Source: Micrasema longulum (taxonomy: Eukaryota > Arthropoda > Insecta > Trichoptera > Brachycentridae). Taken from it: a stretch of DNA of 64,000 nucleotides. The stretch covers positions 62,001 to 126,000 of the forward strand of contig JAGVSM010003995.1 of the NCBI GenBank assembly GCA_022494885.1, in the 5' to 3' direction. The notes below the pieces were generated by a model, which was given only the letters and a program-made list of their open reading frames with translations, did no database searches and had not been told where the DNA came from. The position numbers and the translations under genes are program-made. Of this stretch, positions 11,201 through 22,869 are shown in pieces. Each line of letters starts with the position of its first letter. Positions within the stretch are counted from its first letter, which is position 1.

Positions 11201-11620
11201 GTACTTTATAAAATTGAATTTTTCGACTTCGCATTCTGTGTAAATGGAAACCTGATCCTTTTTTTCATACGTTCGACTCAATTCGCTTGCAAGTGATTTT
11301 GGCTCTTAATTATAAGTATGAGAAAGTTAAAGAATACATATACGCTTTAATGAAACAACAAATAAAACATACCCCGGAAATAGTATCGAATGTGAGATTT
11401 TTTAAATCAGTATTTGAAGAGTTATTGTGACGTTAAAATATTATTACTACAAAATTAAACGTAAACGTCACATAAAATCGTAGGCTAATGATAAATAATT
11501 TTATATAAATATTACTATCCTATTTGTGTAAGTATTGTTTAGGATTATGGTTATATTTTTATTAGTTTTTTTTATTATTTTGCAATTCGGATGCATTCTG
11601 ATATCAGAATGTAGCGTTTT
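11201..11620. other. Intron, nothing recognised
   Basis: AT-rich. No match noticed. Confidence 0.4.
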
Positions 11621-11624
11621 TTTT

Positions 11625-11715
11625 TAAATAAATATTTGTATGTAACCACTTATTGACTTTTCTATGTATACCGGTTTCAAGATGTACCATTTTTTTCATC
11701 AGGACGTTTTTTTAG
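11625..11715 (-). mobile_element. Hammerhead-like Penelope-type fragment, minus strand
   Basis: The minus strand reads CTGATGA, 17 nt, then GAAACCGGTA, and then aagtcaataagtggttacat. It is collinear with the better-preserved copy at 48951-49020. Stem II is decayed here. Confidence 0.5.
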
Positions 11716-12149
11716 CTAGTCAGAAAAATGCATTTTTATACTTGTATTATACCTATTCGCTTGAATTCATCTGCATATTTAAATATATATTGCTTTCGTA
11801 TTATTTTAAAAATTAATATATAATATCATCAGTATATTGGCAAAAACCTCTAAATTGACTGTACTGATGAAAAATCACTTTAAATTTTTAGCATAATATA
11901 TACTTATAAAACCATCTTAGTTCATTTAAATTGTTTCAATGGATGAGAACCGAAAAAAAATTAATTAATAGTTTTCAATAGTAAAAGCTTTTTTAAATAC
12001 TTAGTAATAAACCAATGCTTAAGTTTTTTTTTAAAAAAATGTTTTCAATTGATAAAGCTCTAACAATGACATACAACTGCATTTACAACTTGTTTTCTCA
12101 AACTTTATCATTTAGAAGGTTTTATCAGTATTTATTTATTCATATTTTT

Positions 12150-12275
12150 TATTGGGTGGTAATTTTGCGGTAATAAAAAAATGGAATCCCATTATTATCA
12201 TGTGGGGTTCGAACTTCTGATCTTTGAATCATCAACACATTTCCACGTGACCTCACAACCCGAAACAAGTATATA
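12150..12275 (-). mobile_element. SINE-C copy (tRNA-derived), decayed
   Basis: The minus strand starts cgggttgtgaggtcacgtgg and has a B-box-like gttcgaacccc element. It matches the SINE-C copies at 23340 and 53304. Confidence 0.6.
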
Positions 12276-13057
12276 AAATTATAAATTTACTTTCAGAAAA
12301 ATATATCTAAAACAGTTAAGTTTAGAAGCCGTATAACTAATATTTTACAAAAGAAATTTATTTGGCCGTAATATTTTCTTAAATCTAATAAAAATCTTTG
12401 ACGCCTCAATCAATCAATTCATATTTATTTTCCTGCCACTTTTATATTATCAATCATAAGTTGTAGATTTTTGAGATACACAAATATTAAATTTTCCCTT
12501 TATCAAGCTTGAAAAATCACTTTATCCTTATTTATCGAGTTATTTTATTTTATCTTACCTGCCCACATGGGCTAACTTTGATTTATTTGTTATAACGAAA
12601 ATATAAACGTAAATATCTAGCAAAATAATTGAAGTAACTCCAGGATCATCAATTTAGTTTGTGGTTTCTGTACCTCGTGGGAATAATTATTATTTCTTTA
12701 ATTAATTATGTTTATTCTTTTGCTAACAACAAAAAAATATATAACGTATTGGTTATGAAAATTAATCAAAAAGATATACCTGTAATGAGTAATTTTGGAT
12801 CTTAAAACGTCTAAGAAAAGCATGTTTTGTATAAATTTAAATAGATCGTAAGACTATTTTTGAGTGGTGTTTGTAAAAAATGATATCATTTTAACACTTG
12901 TAAATTTACAAATTTAACTGATATTCAATCCACTTGAAATAATTAAATCAAAATTTTAGATTCATTTAAATATTTTGGATATATATGTTAATAGAAAACC
13001 TGGACGAGAGTTTTTGACTCAACGGAGAAAAATTCCATGTAAGAAACCCTTAACTCT
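12276..13057. other. Intron, nothing recognised
   Basis: AT-rich with no match noticed. Confidence 0.4.
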
Positions 13058-13785
13058 TGTGTGGCCGTGATGTCACACTAGTTGACATAGAATACAAGAC
13101 TTGATATATCTCTCTAATTTTTTTAAATGATGGAATCATATTTTTGGTTATCTTCAAATTGACATTTTCACACCGGTTTTAGAAAGTAAAATGTGTATAA
13201 CTATGCTGGATGTTAACAGAAGAAAAAAAATTCTTGTCGGCTAATTCAGCAAGACATCTGTTTAAGAGGGAGCATGAAGATAGAACTCAAAACAAGGAAG
13301 ACAAAAAGGCTCTTGCGGGTGTCATGTGAAGCCGCGTAATATGAGCGGCGTATTTATGATTTTAAATTTATTTTGCTATAACGGGGCTAAATTATATATG
13401 TTTATTTGCATAAAGTATGAAAAAATAATTATTAAACAGTATGTCTCCATGCTTTTTTTTTCAAATGTCTGAACGGACAAGTGATAGGAGATGACCGGCG
13501 TATTTATAGGTTTTAATTAATTTTTCCATAACAGGGCTACATAAAATGTTAATTTTTATAAATAATGGAAAACAAATTATTGAAAAGTATGTCTTTATGT
13601 TTTTTTTTTTTTGAATTTCTGAACATTAGAATATTGTTTTTTGCTTTTATTAACACGATGTTTCACCACAGCACGCAAAGGAGTTATTTATCATAGTCTT
13701 TTGAGAGTTAAAGACCAAGGGTCATTCTATCGGCTTCGTTTATACTAAAAGCATTGGATTTTTTAAATCATGTTGCTTTTTTCAA
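13058..13785 (-). mobile_element. MITE-like element F2, copy 2, with internal tandem duplication
   Basis: It starts with actcttgtgtggccgtgatg (the reverse of the end block at 6800) and ends beyond tttcaccacagcacgcaaag. Two tandem segments of about 130 bp (about 13340-13470 and 13490-13615) both carry cggcgtatttat, gggcta and agtatgtct blocks, so one interior segment is duplicated. Confidence 0.65.
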
Positions 13786-14141
13786 TGTCAATTTCAAATA
13801 CAGCAATTTCAATCTTATTCAACTCAGTAAACAGTAGTTTTCATAGTTTTTGCATCATGTGTTTGCTTATTTGTATAACAGACGTAAGTTGAATCTGTTA
13901 TTCTTCCCCATGATCGTATTGCTATTACAACACAACCGGTAGCAAAAACGAATTTTATGTAATTTTTGTAAAATACCATTTTTAAAAATCCGATAAATAA
14001 CATTTATGGTATTTTAAATTATCAAACAAACTTGGGTGACTTCCAAAATGCACATGCGTTTAATCTTGAAATTGAGTATTGGCAATTCTCATCTACTGGT
14101 TTTCAACATAAACATTCAACAAATTTCCTTTTCATTTTCAG

Positions 14142-14324
14142 AAGCGATCAAAGCCTTCGACCCCTGGCAATAGAGGGGTGAGTTATGCCCGCCTTCCGTC
14201 CCAGGAAGAGAGCCAGGGTTCCTTGCTGTTGGAGAAGAAGGTTCTGTTGGTGGAGAGCGAAGCCTCACTGGACCCCGAAGGCTTCAGTGATAATGAAGAA
14301 ACAACCCTTGTAACCAGGACATAG
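14142..14324 (+). CDS. Terminal exon: cytoplasmic tail and stop codon
   Basis: The acceptor is cattttcag at 14141. The exon enters in phase 0, matching the end of the previous exon, and reads 60 codons to TAG at 14322. The tail starts KRSKPSTPGNRG, just after the membrane helix. It carries a Tyr-based sorting motif (V-S-Y-A-R-L), a dileucine-like stretch (S-L-L-L-E) and an acidic Ser-containing cluster (E-G-F-S-D-N-E-E-T) near the C-terminus, ending T-L-V-T-R-T. A Tyr motif followed by an acidic cluster is the arrangement known from furin, which cycles between the trans-Golgi network and the surface; this supports but does not prove a convertase identity. The intron before it is 10.8 kb. No further coding exon is needed. 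Confidence 0.9.
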   Translation, partial: KRSKPSTPGNRGVSYARLPSQEESQGSLLLEKKVLLVESEASLDPEGFSDNEETTLVTRT

Positions 14325-14450
14325 CGCCTTATCCACTGTATAGATAGCTAAATAATTAATATTATTGATAATTGTACCAATTTTTATTTTCTAAAATACA
14401 AGGCGTTACTTAGGCTAAATGATTTTTATACTTAAATAAATGGTGCAGTC
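14325..14450 (+). promoter_or_regulatory. Probable 3' UTR with poly(A) signal at 14435-14440
   Basis: An AT-rich stretch follows the stop codon, with AATAAA about 110 bases downstream of it. This is the first canonical signal after the stop; the cleavage site itself cannot be placed. Confidence 0.5.
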
Positions 14451-15009
14451 CAATGGGCTTTTAAATGTAACTCAATGTAAATGTGATTTTTAATGTTGGT
14501 AATTTGAATATTTTTTTCACTTACAACAGTGTTATCTAATTTTGCTATTACTTATGTATCAGTTTTAAAAATTTACTTTGTTCTGTTAAAATACTCTATT
14601 ATTTATGTTGTTTCCTCGATGAATTTTTTTTTCATTTTATTAACGAAATGTAATTGATTTATAATCAGAAATCTCATAAAATCTCACATAATTTTTATTA
14701 CAAAACACTTCCGTAAATATAATGACGAATTAACAATTAATAAATTAAAACATAATTTGTGCTAAACGTGAGACTTTGAAAAAAATATAAGCTGAGTCAG
14801 GAGCATAAAAAACAAAAGGTGTAGATATAAATTTCTAAAGACCTTCTTGAAAATCTGAAAAAGAGCTTTAATATTGAGTTAGTAGAAATACTTAATTACT
14901 CTTGGTATTTTAAAAATGTTCATAAGTGGTAGTAAAATTATATTAATTGAAAGAATTACACAACTTTTAAATACAGTTTGATTAGAAGATGAAACATGTT
15001 TTAACTTGC
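14451..15009. other. Downstream of gene, nothing recognised
   Basis: AT-rich intergenic DNA. It may include an extended 3' UTR. Confidence 0.4.
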
Positions 15010-15310
15010 TTTAAACTAATGTTTCAACCATAAAATTAGAATAGTCCAGAAACTGCATACGCACATCAGGCTGATTCCGACTATACAACTCACAAATGCA
15101 TAATATTACGATTTAGCCATGTGTAGACGTCGTTTAGTGCGCAACTGCCGATTTAAATTCAAATTTTCCATGTTGTGTCGTTTGCAAGTGTCAAAAAACT
15201 GCTGGGATTAAAAGGAAATACGGTAATACCATTTCATGTGTAAGAAGCGAGCTTCAATTTTTCTAAGTACTTTTACCGTTTTATTGAAATACGAGTAATA
15301 ATTAATATTA
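15010..15310 (+). pseudogene. THAP-domain element remnant, copy 1 (first exon only)
   Basis: The block tagtccagaaactgcatacg and the Cys-rich start C-C-V-V-C-K-C-Q-K-T-A-G match, with gaps, the sequence at 37392-37613. The exon ends CATGT followed by gtaag (15240), which in the ending frame encodes I-P-F-H-V, the F-H part of the THAP FHxFP motif. The start and end frames differ by a shift, so this copy is broken. The second THAP exon is not found downstream. Confidence 0.5.
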
Positions 15311-16850
15311 CTCTAAAAAAATAGCAGAATCACCTGTGAATGACCACTACTTCTCCAGTAAAAATAATTCTAAGATTGAGTTACATCATAATATTATAAA
15401 ACACCCTCACACATTAGAATACCGATATATTCAAAGAATTGCATAAGAAAAAGCATCAAATAAAATACTTATCACACCTTTCTTTATAAAAATACAATCA
15501 ATCTCATAACAATAATGGGAAGACGCACTATTACCTTTTGACAACTCACAGTTTAAAACTGAAGGATTTGTTTCTTACGAAAAGATGTGTCCGCCTACTG
15601 ATTTTGTCATAGTTTCTAGTGTTAAAAGTTTTTTGACTTGACATATGTAGCAATTATTATTATAGTTTTATTAACCAATGGTCATTTACTGGGGGGTGGT
15701 CATTTACTGGTGCTTTGACCTTAGTCTAATTTTTTACCCGGCTTTCAATAGAAAATTATTAATAAAGTCTTAGTTTAATATTAAACGGTATTAATTTACT
15801 TATTTACCAAATGACTATTAAATGAATTTTTTTACGTTTGCCTCATAAAAGTACCTGTTTTCTTTTACTGTCCAGTCGGTAAAATATAACATAACACAAA
15901 ATTATCTTGTATTTGTGTATATTGTTCACGGTCTGCCAATAATACGAGTCCACTTCACGCATGGGCGCAGGCGGGATGTCGGGTCTTCGCGCTTTCTGGT
16001 GTATTACAATTCTATGGTTTCAACACGTTTTTAGCAATGTTTCAACATATTATTATTTTTTTAAATATTATTTGTTTTACAATATTTGTTTTTATATCGA
16101 TTTAATTTAAAAACATCTTATGATTATCCAATGAACAACATTAATAAAATCAAAAATAGTGATCAAATGGATAATTAAAAATTATATATATCGTGATTCG
16201 GTGTTATTTTGAGGGTTAATGTAAATAAATTATTAAATTTAGTTTTTTCTACTATTAAATTAATAGACTTACCTATTTTAATCTGTGTCCATATTATAAA
16301 TAAATTAAATCTACATCATAACTCATATTTCGTACATTAACTGTCTACTTGACTCAATGGTGTAATACAATTAGATGAAAAATTCATGAAAGTGTGTTTA
16401 AAACTTTATCAAATTAATTATTTATTATTGTTGGTGTTTTGTATGTTTTTCGACAGTATTTTATCTATTTTAGAAGTATCTAGCTAAAATGATCTATTTT
16501 ATAATTTTTTTGGTAATATTTAGTTGCTACTTTATATCATGACACAAACTTTTTTGCACACTTTTTATTTATTTTAATGTTAATTTATATCAAATATGAT
16601 TTAGAAATACTATTTACATTAATTTTGCAACAATTATACTACAATTCATTCAATTTTTTGATTAGACTAGAAATAAGTCCAAAATATTTATTAAAATACA
16701 GAAATTGTAAAATTAAAACCACTTTGAACAGATAGAAAATGTTTATTCTTTATTACTGAATTGATTATGCTAAAATATCCGAATTTAATTGTAAAATGTA
16801 TGATTTACGTGTAAATGAATAAAAAGTTTAATTTATGATAATTCAAATGA
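15311..16850. other. Intergenic; GC-richer patch at 15910-16020
   Basis: Mostly AT-rich without matches. The patch around 15955-16005 (cgcatgggcgcaggcgggat, then gtcttcgcgc) is CpG-rich and unlike its surroundings. Its role is unknown. Confidence 0.35.
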
Positions 16851-17022
16851 TTTTTTTTGCACCACAACAGGCGAGGGTCCCAATTCTAGTGGTGAATTAC
16901 ATCACAGAACACGCAAGCTTAAGAAAAATCACGTTAAGTTTTTGTGTTCTCACCGGGAATCGATCCCGGAACGTTCCGTGTGTGAATCAAGCATCTTGAC
17001 CCTTACACCACGGAGGCCGCCT
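16851..17022 (-). mobile_element. SINE-A, full-length copy
   Basis: The minus strand begins ggcggcctccgtggtgtaag (A box) and has the B box ggatcgattcc. The body has tgttctgtgatgtaattcac and ends cctgttgtggtgc plus a poly(A)-like run. It is collinear with the copy at 47929-48119. This is a tRNA-derived Pol III SINE head and not a functional tRNA: it lacks a proper acceptor-stem end. Confidence 0.85.
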
Positions 17023-18288
17023 AAAAATGTCTTTGAATTCTACAAAAAGTTTTAAATACTGTTGATGGTTTCAAAACAGAACAACAGGTACTGTAAACTT
17101 GAGATTATTCTTCCGATGATCTTAGATGTGCAGTAAGTCTAATTTTGTTAAACTGTGACATGCTTTACATATTCTCTAAATTTTACATAAAGTGGTAATA
17201 TAATTTTCAACGCGGCGTACCAAATCTGCGCGCTTATTATGTCACAATTCCGTTTTGTAAATTCGTTCGTTCGTCATATGCCATTTCAATCTCAATCTAA
17301 CGCAGTATTTTGCTCTCGTTCCTTTTCATACGAAACAAATGAATTTACGAAATGAATTGATTACAGAATAAAGCCACTTCAATATCCCGAACCGACTCTC
17401 GACACGCGCAGAAAAATTACCCTAACAAATGACTCAACTCAGTTTTACTCAAAGTGTTAAATAATTTTATTTTTTCAAATAAGTATTTTTGGACTCGTTT
17501 CTGTCTAGTTGTGGTTTTTTTTACCTAAATGGTTTTTAATTTCACAATTTTTCAACATAATACATAAGTGTTTCCTTTTTACTAGTTTTACAAAGCGTTG
17601 TCATATTGTTTTAAATTACGTAAAATTGTAATCCGCGTGTCATTTTGTAAATATAAATTTATTGTTGTTGAAATATAAGAGTTGACTTTGTTGATAACTA
17701 TTGACCAACACTGATTTGTATACAGAACTGTAACAGGGCATGTTTCTCAAACTGTAAGATATTTATAAATATATATTTCGATGGGAAAGGAAAGAATGAA
17801 GAAGTAAATGTGTAAAAGTTGTAATCTATTATTAATACGACAAAATAAAAAAGTACTTTTTACTGGTGTTTTTTTATTTGATATATATAATTATTTTAAA
17901 ATTCAATGATATTTCATGGGCTAAAATTGAAAATGCTTAAGATGATATGCGGTGAAGAGGAGTTTTATGAATTGATATTTTGAGCAAAAAAGACAACTGC
18001 ACGTTGCGTCGGACTGATTGTGCCTAACAGGAATCGACAAAATCGAGGTCTCGTATTCCCGATTTCCGCATCCCAAAACTGACCAATTTTGTTTTTTTTC
18101 TTTTTAGAAAGACTTGAAAGTCTAAAACTTTCTGTATAGAAATACCTTGTTGTGTTCCGAATCAACATGGATTTTTTAGCAAATCGGGGTAAATTCACAG
18201 GCATGGGTCGTTCCTGGTTGTGTTACTATAAACTGTATGTCTGCCATATCAACTTATGTGTTTAATATGCAGAATGGGTTTAAATACT
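17023..18288. other. Intergenic; CpG-richer patch at 17200-17420
   Basis: No repeat match. The patch 17200-17420 has many CpGs (cgcggcgtacc, ctgcgcgctt, cgttcgttcg, cgacacgcgc) and could be regulatory. The minus-strand 79-codon open frame at 17965-18204 has no signature I recognise. Confidence 0.35.
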
Positions 18289-18847
18289 GTGGTAAATAAT
18301 CCCTTTGCGCGCAGTGATGTAACATTGTGTTACCACTAGTAAAAAACAGAATATTCTAAATTTCAGACAATTGAAAAAAAAAACAATAAGTTTAATAATT
18401 CCTTTTTCGTAATTTATGCAAATAAACATACAATTGAGCCTTGTTATAACAAGGCCAAGTTGTATGTTGCCATAGCAAAATAAAATAAAAATCACAAATA
18501 CGCCGCTATATTACGCTCGTGCATCCCCCATCACTTTCATTAACCGACTGAAGACTGAATCTGTTTTACACAACACACGTCAAAGAACAGCATCTCTGTC
18601 TTCCTTGTTATGAGTTCTATCTTCATGCTCTCTCTCTTATACAGATGTGTTACTGAATTAGCGGACATTCATTCTTCGTGTATCAAGAATAAATATTTTT
18701 TGTCCATCCAATAAATCCAGCGTAGTTACACAAATTTTACTCTCTAAATCCGGTGTGAAAATGTTCATGTGAAGATTACAAAAAATACTAATTCATCGTT
18801 AAAAAAAATAAGAGAGATAAACCAAATCTTGTGTCTTATGTCGACTA

Positions 18848-19572
18848 TTCAATTCAATTAATTTATTTTAAATATTACATATACATTACAAAAATATATT
18901 CAATACGTACATATTAAAAAATAGAAAAAAAAATACACGAGAGAGACTCATGTCAAATCAAAGTAGTAGGAGAATCCTGCTCCGGAAAACCCCTTCGGAT
19001 ACATGGAACAGATCAATATCCAGAGCGATGTTGTTCAGCATAGCGGTAGCCCTTCCAACAGGCATAACCATAGGCAAGTTGGTCCTGAATATTGGAATAT
19101 GAAACAATCTATGCTGACGCTATCTTAGGTAATTATCAGGAACATACAAACCAATGTTCATCATAATTTCAGAATTATCGATCATACCGCGCAACAATCG
19201 ATAAAAATATGTAGTCAAATACACATTCCTTCTAGTCTCTAAACTGCTGTAGCCAAGCATACTCTGGAGAAACTCGGTCGGGTAGAGCCAAGAATAATAC
19301 CCGGACTCTCTCATGTAGAAATATCTCAGAAACTTCTTTTGGATTTTCTCTATCATAAGAGAGTTTTTCAGTTCATGTGGTCCCCAAATCATCGAGTCTA
19401 CTTCGCACCAAGGAGTTGTAAAGAGTTCTCAGTACGCCAGGGTTTTCGAAAATATTCGAAAACCCTGGCAGTACGCAGAACAAACATCTTCAATGCATTC
19501 TGATTGTCTCTATGTGTTCATAAATTGTCAGAGTGCTCACAAATCTAACATTCGATGTTCGTATCAGATTCA
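18848..19572 (-). mobile_element. LINE L3 inserted in F2, RT C-terminal region, 5-bp target duplication
   Basis: The minus strand encodes K-M-F-V-L-R-T, then (after a short insertion) S-M-I-W-G-P-H-E-L-K-N, EKIQKKFLRYFYMRESGYY, YVPDNYLR and RTNLPMVMPVGRATAMLN. This is the C-terminal part of a non-LTR reverse transcriptase ORF; the same family is at 41925-42620. Its 3' tail (aaataaattaattgaattg on the minus strand) abuts the left gacta (18843-18847). The second gacta is at 19573-19577. The 5' truncation is typical of target-primed reverse transcription. Confidence 0.85.
19437..19468. mobile_element. 32-nt palindromic insertion with 7-bp target duplication
   Basis: Two perfect 14-nt arms (ccagggttttcgaa and its complement) enclose a central aata. 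The segment is flanked by cagtacg at 19430-19436 and 19469-19475. Removing it and one flank restores the LINE L3 sequence gttctcagtacgcagaac. See findings. Confidence 0.75.
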
Positions 19573-19607
19573 GACTAGTGTGACATCACAGCCACACAAG
19601 AGTTTAA

Positions 19608-20124
19608 TAAATACACAAACAAAATTGAAAGAAATAAGTGTTCTCCCGTAAAATATTGTTCCTGTCGGTGACGATGTTTTGGCTATCATGGCTCAATTAT
19701 TTCATAAGATTCGTGTTGTAATAATTTGCTTTAATTTTGCACATTCACGCAATTTCCTCCAGTTTCCCAAGTCGAACTGTGTCGGATGACTACGGCGTGT
19801 TCAACAAACCGCCAATTAATTTGATTGCTAGAACTTGCGTGTATGTACGAGTATATGTGTATCTACGTACAACTTCCCTGGCACCCACATCAACATAACC
19901 CATCAACTCCGGTAGTGCGTTCCCAACGGAATTAGTGTAAATTGCGTTCACTTACATAACGCCAAATTCACACGAACTGGACCGACAGAAAATCTTTGGC
20001 TGGATTGAAATAACCGAAAAAACATTATTGGCGCAAAGATCGTAAATTCATTTGAACATTATGAATTAATTGTTTACTTCCATAGATAAATTGATACAAT
20101 TTATATCTAAGCACATTTAATATT
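19608..20124. other. Intergenic, GC-richer unique stretch (about 19670-20030)
   Basis: No repeat match. It has higher GC and CpG than its neighbours, and no reading frame with a recognisable domain. It is a possible regulatory or noncoding conserved segment. Confidence 0.35.
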
Positions 20125-20420
20125 TATTTATTTCGACGCCTTGTAAGCTTTTACAGATATTTATATATGAAAAAACAGACATATTTTACACAAAAGTAGC
20201 AAAAAATAAAAAATGAAGTAATATAAAAAAGAAAATAAAAACATATAAAACTAATCTTACATATAGTACATACGTACATATATTCAAGTAGAGAGAACAG
20301 AAATTCATTTTTTCCCATCGGTTATATTAAAAAAAATCTCAAAATTAGAAGAATGTAGAAAAATAATAATTAATAATACAGATGTTAGTAAACAATATAA
20401 AACAACATAGTATTATTTAA
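20125..20420 (-). mobile_element. Probable LINE 3' tail
   Basis: Begins with a tatttatttatttcgacgcc tail of the same style as the other minus-strand LINE ends here. An A-rich untranslated stretch follows, with no coding remnant. Confidence 0.35.
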
Positions 20421-20581
20421 TATGAACTACATATAAATATTATTAATAATATGTTAGTAATAGTCACCTGAAAATCAATTCTACTGAGAACACAGTCCTA
20501 TCAAGAACAGAGCAGAAAAAAAATCATACATTTTCTGTATGTAAACAATTAGTTTGTAAAACAATTATTTAAATATTAATA

Positions 20582-21023
20582 AATTGAACGCAGTTATGCA
20601 GAAAACAGCCACCCTATAATTTTCAAAAAATTAGATATTGACGTTATCGGGTTCAGCAAGGTCAATTTTATGTTCTGATAAAAAATGCTAGACCGCTTTC
20701 ATACAAAATAGCTGTATTAGGTGATTATTTACCTTTTGAAAATGGTATATATCTCAAAAATGGCATTTCTCAATTTGCAGAAAACACCCGCAAAACTATA
20801 AAAGTCTTACGGTTCTTTAAAAATCATTACAACTGGTTAAATAAAAAATAAGATTCTTGTTTTTAACGTAGAATAACAAGTGTATTCATTGTTTATCATT
20901 TATTAAAGTCAAAAACATTCCAACTGTTGTGTAGATTCGATTATTCACCTTTTTCACAAAAGTGCTATTATCTCAGTTTCACTTTTCTATGGCTGGCTGC
21001 TTTCTGCACAACTGCGTTTAATT
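20582..21023 (-). mobile_element. MITE-like element F1, copy 3
   Basis: About 442 bp. The left end aattgaacgcagttatgcag pairs with the right end ctgcacaactgcgtttaatt. The interior is the reverse complement of 3829-4251 (ccaactgttgtgtagattcg versus the reversed copy; ctatggctggctgctttctg). Confidence 0.75.
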
Positions 21024-21179
21024 ACTGATATGAGCGGATATACAATCGCTGAGAAACACGGAATTTAGTTTACTACCTCAAAATCTCGTGAGGAAGTAAA
21101 ATGAACATTGGACAATATATAAATGATAACATCCTTAGTCACTGGTTAAGCCACATTTGCCATTTGTTAAATTTATTGC

Positions 21180-21256
21180 TACGTACTGAGCCCTAGTTTA
21201 AATATTGGGACCATACTACTGTGGTCACAATTTTTTCCTCTCCAGCCCAATAACAA
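21180..21256 (+). repeat. Short dispersed repeat shared with 55030-55110
   Basis: Shared blocks in order: tactgagccctagtttaaat, tactgtggtcac, ctccagcccaata. The partner at 55030-55110 has tactgggccctggttaaaat and tctccagcccaata. Confidence 0.5.
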
Positions 21257-21479
21257 CTGAACTGTCACCAAATTTACATTTGATTTTGATATTCTCAGTG
21301 CTATGTGCTACTTGATCAAAACGAAATGCTGATTATTATTATCAATATTTCAATCAACTTTAATAATTTTCCCGGCATAATACGTGAGTATGAGTAAAAA
21401 TTCTGGCACTTTACTAAATTTAAAATAACAACAAATGATTTTAAAGTAAGAGTCCTTGGAGAAGAAAATAAGGTAAGTT

Positions 21480-22060
21480 GATTTGGTTTTATAATTAATA
21501 TAGAACTCTAAGAACGGACGCAACAACTTCCTATAGGGCTAAAAAGCCTCTTGGTATTTCCGTCAGCGGCCAGCTCCTGTGCATCCTCCCAAGTGAGGTT
21601 TCCATCCCGTAGTACTGACCTGAATTAGTAACGAACATTCAGCAGCAGACGTCATGGACGTCAAAACCCTGATGCCTTGTAAAGTAGGCAAGGATTGTCT
21701 TAGAGCCTTAACTCTAGAGAGACATCTCCAGCATGTGGCCCAGACAACCGTATTGCCTCCGCTTGATGACAGTTATCAACGGAGTTTGCTCCGTCCGTTC
21801 TCTTATATCTTCGTTTCTTGAGTCAAACCATTGCGCACCCAAGATTTTTCTAATGACATATATTCTCAAAACTCAGCATTTTGGTGTGTTGGGCCCTAAA
21901 GAGGTTCCACGATTTACATCCGTAGAGAGGAACAGGTTTTGTGCGGCTTTTTTTAAATTTTTCACTGCTCCTGACTGAACTGAAGTTCAAGACGACCTTG
22001 GCTTTCTGTAACAGTTGATCAGTTATCCGTTGCATTTGGTGTAAAAGTGCAGTACTCTAT
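21480..22060 (-). mobile_element. LINE L4 (RTE-like) C-terminal fragment
   Basis: The minus strand encodes T-K-P-V-P-L-Y-G-C-K-S-W-N-L and ENICH; after a frameshift it reads RKILGAQWFDSRNEDIRERT, then I-K-R-R-Q-Y-G-C-L-G-H-M-L-E-M. The LYGxxSW...RRxxxLGHxLRM pattern is characteristic of the C-terminus of RTE-type non-LTR ORFs. The plus-strand 81-codon open frame here is antisense. Confidence 0.8.
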
Positions 22061-22869
22061 GCACCATTAATTTTGAAAGAGGGGTAGAAGATGATAAATG
22101 CCTACTCCTGTTCGCCAAGAACATGACAACGACAGTAGAAACCACAACCAGAATTGTCTAGTTCTAAGAAATACAAAAAAATTATTGACTTCTTAAGCCG
22201 AAAGAAAATACTCAAAAATTTTACTGAGTTCTAGGGAGGACTGTAATTAGTAAAATATTGACAGCCGCTAGTTTTTTCTGAAATACAGTTGTAAGGTCAA
22301 AACCGAACACTGTTAAAAAAGCGTGCGGAGATACCTACAGTGTGAATTCAACCTTAATTCACATCACGCCGCGTCGGGCATATTTCCTTCAAAACAAGAA
22401 GGTTAACGTCTAGGGTTAATTTCACCCCGCAAATTACCGGGTATTGTTCTATACAGTAGGACAATGGGACCCACTTAGGGGTATATAGTCAGTCATTCAT
22501 CGCAGACACCTACGGAGTCGTCCATTCAGTTGAACTGGAGTTGAACAATGAGCGCTCCTTGAATAAATGTTGAACGTGTTGATGAAGTTTGATTTACACC
22601 CCATCTTTACTTGTAAGAACTTTAAAATAAACCTGCGTTTTTTAAAAGTAATGAATTATATTTTCTGTTAAACAAAAACTAGTCAAAATATTATGGTTAG
22701 AAATTTAATAAAAAAAACACTTAACAGTGTATTTTTGTACGTCACCTAATCAAATCAATAATTGTTCAAATATACCAACTTAACTATCGTAGTAACCTGA
22801 AACTGAATATAGGAAAAAAAGGAGGAACATTTTTTTTAAATAGCGAATCCTTAATCTTTACCTTAGGAT
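22061..22869. other. Intergenic, nothing recognised
   Basis: 22300-22560 is slightly GC-richer. No repeat or gene recognised. Confidence 0.35.

Larger units (their letters stand above)
18289..19607 (+). mobile_element. MITE-like element F2, copy 3, split by a LINE
   Basis: Bases 18289-18847 (ataatccctttgcgcgcagt, aaatacgccgctatatta) and 19573-19607 (gtgtgacatcacagccacac) form one F2 copy when rejoined, as seen at 6322-6820. The break is at gacta, present on both sides. Confidence 0.75.

Noticed and set aside
21733..21978. 81-codon plus-strand open frame
   Set aside because: Antisense to the RTE-like fragment with LYGxxSW and LGHxLxM motifs.
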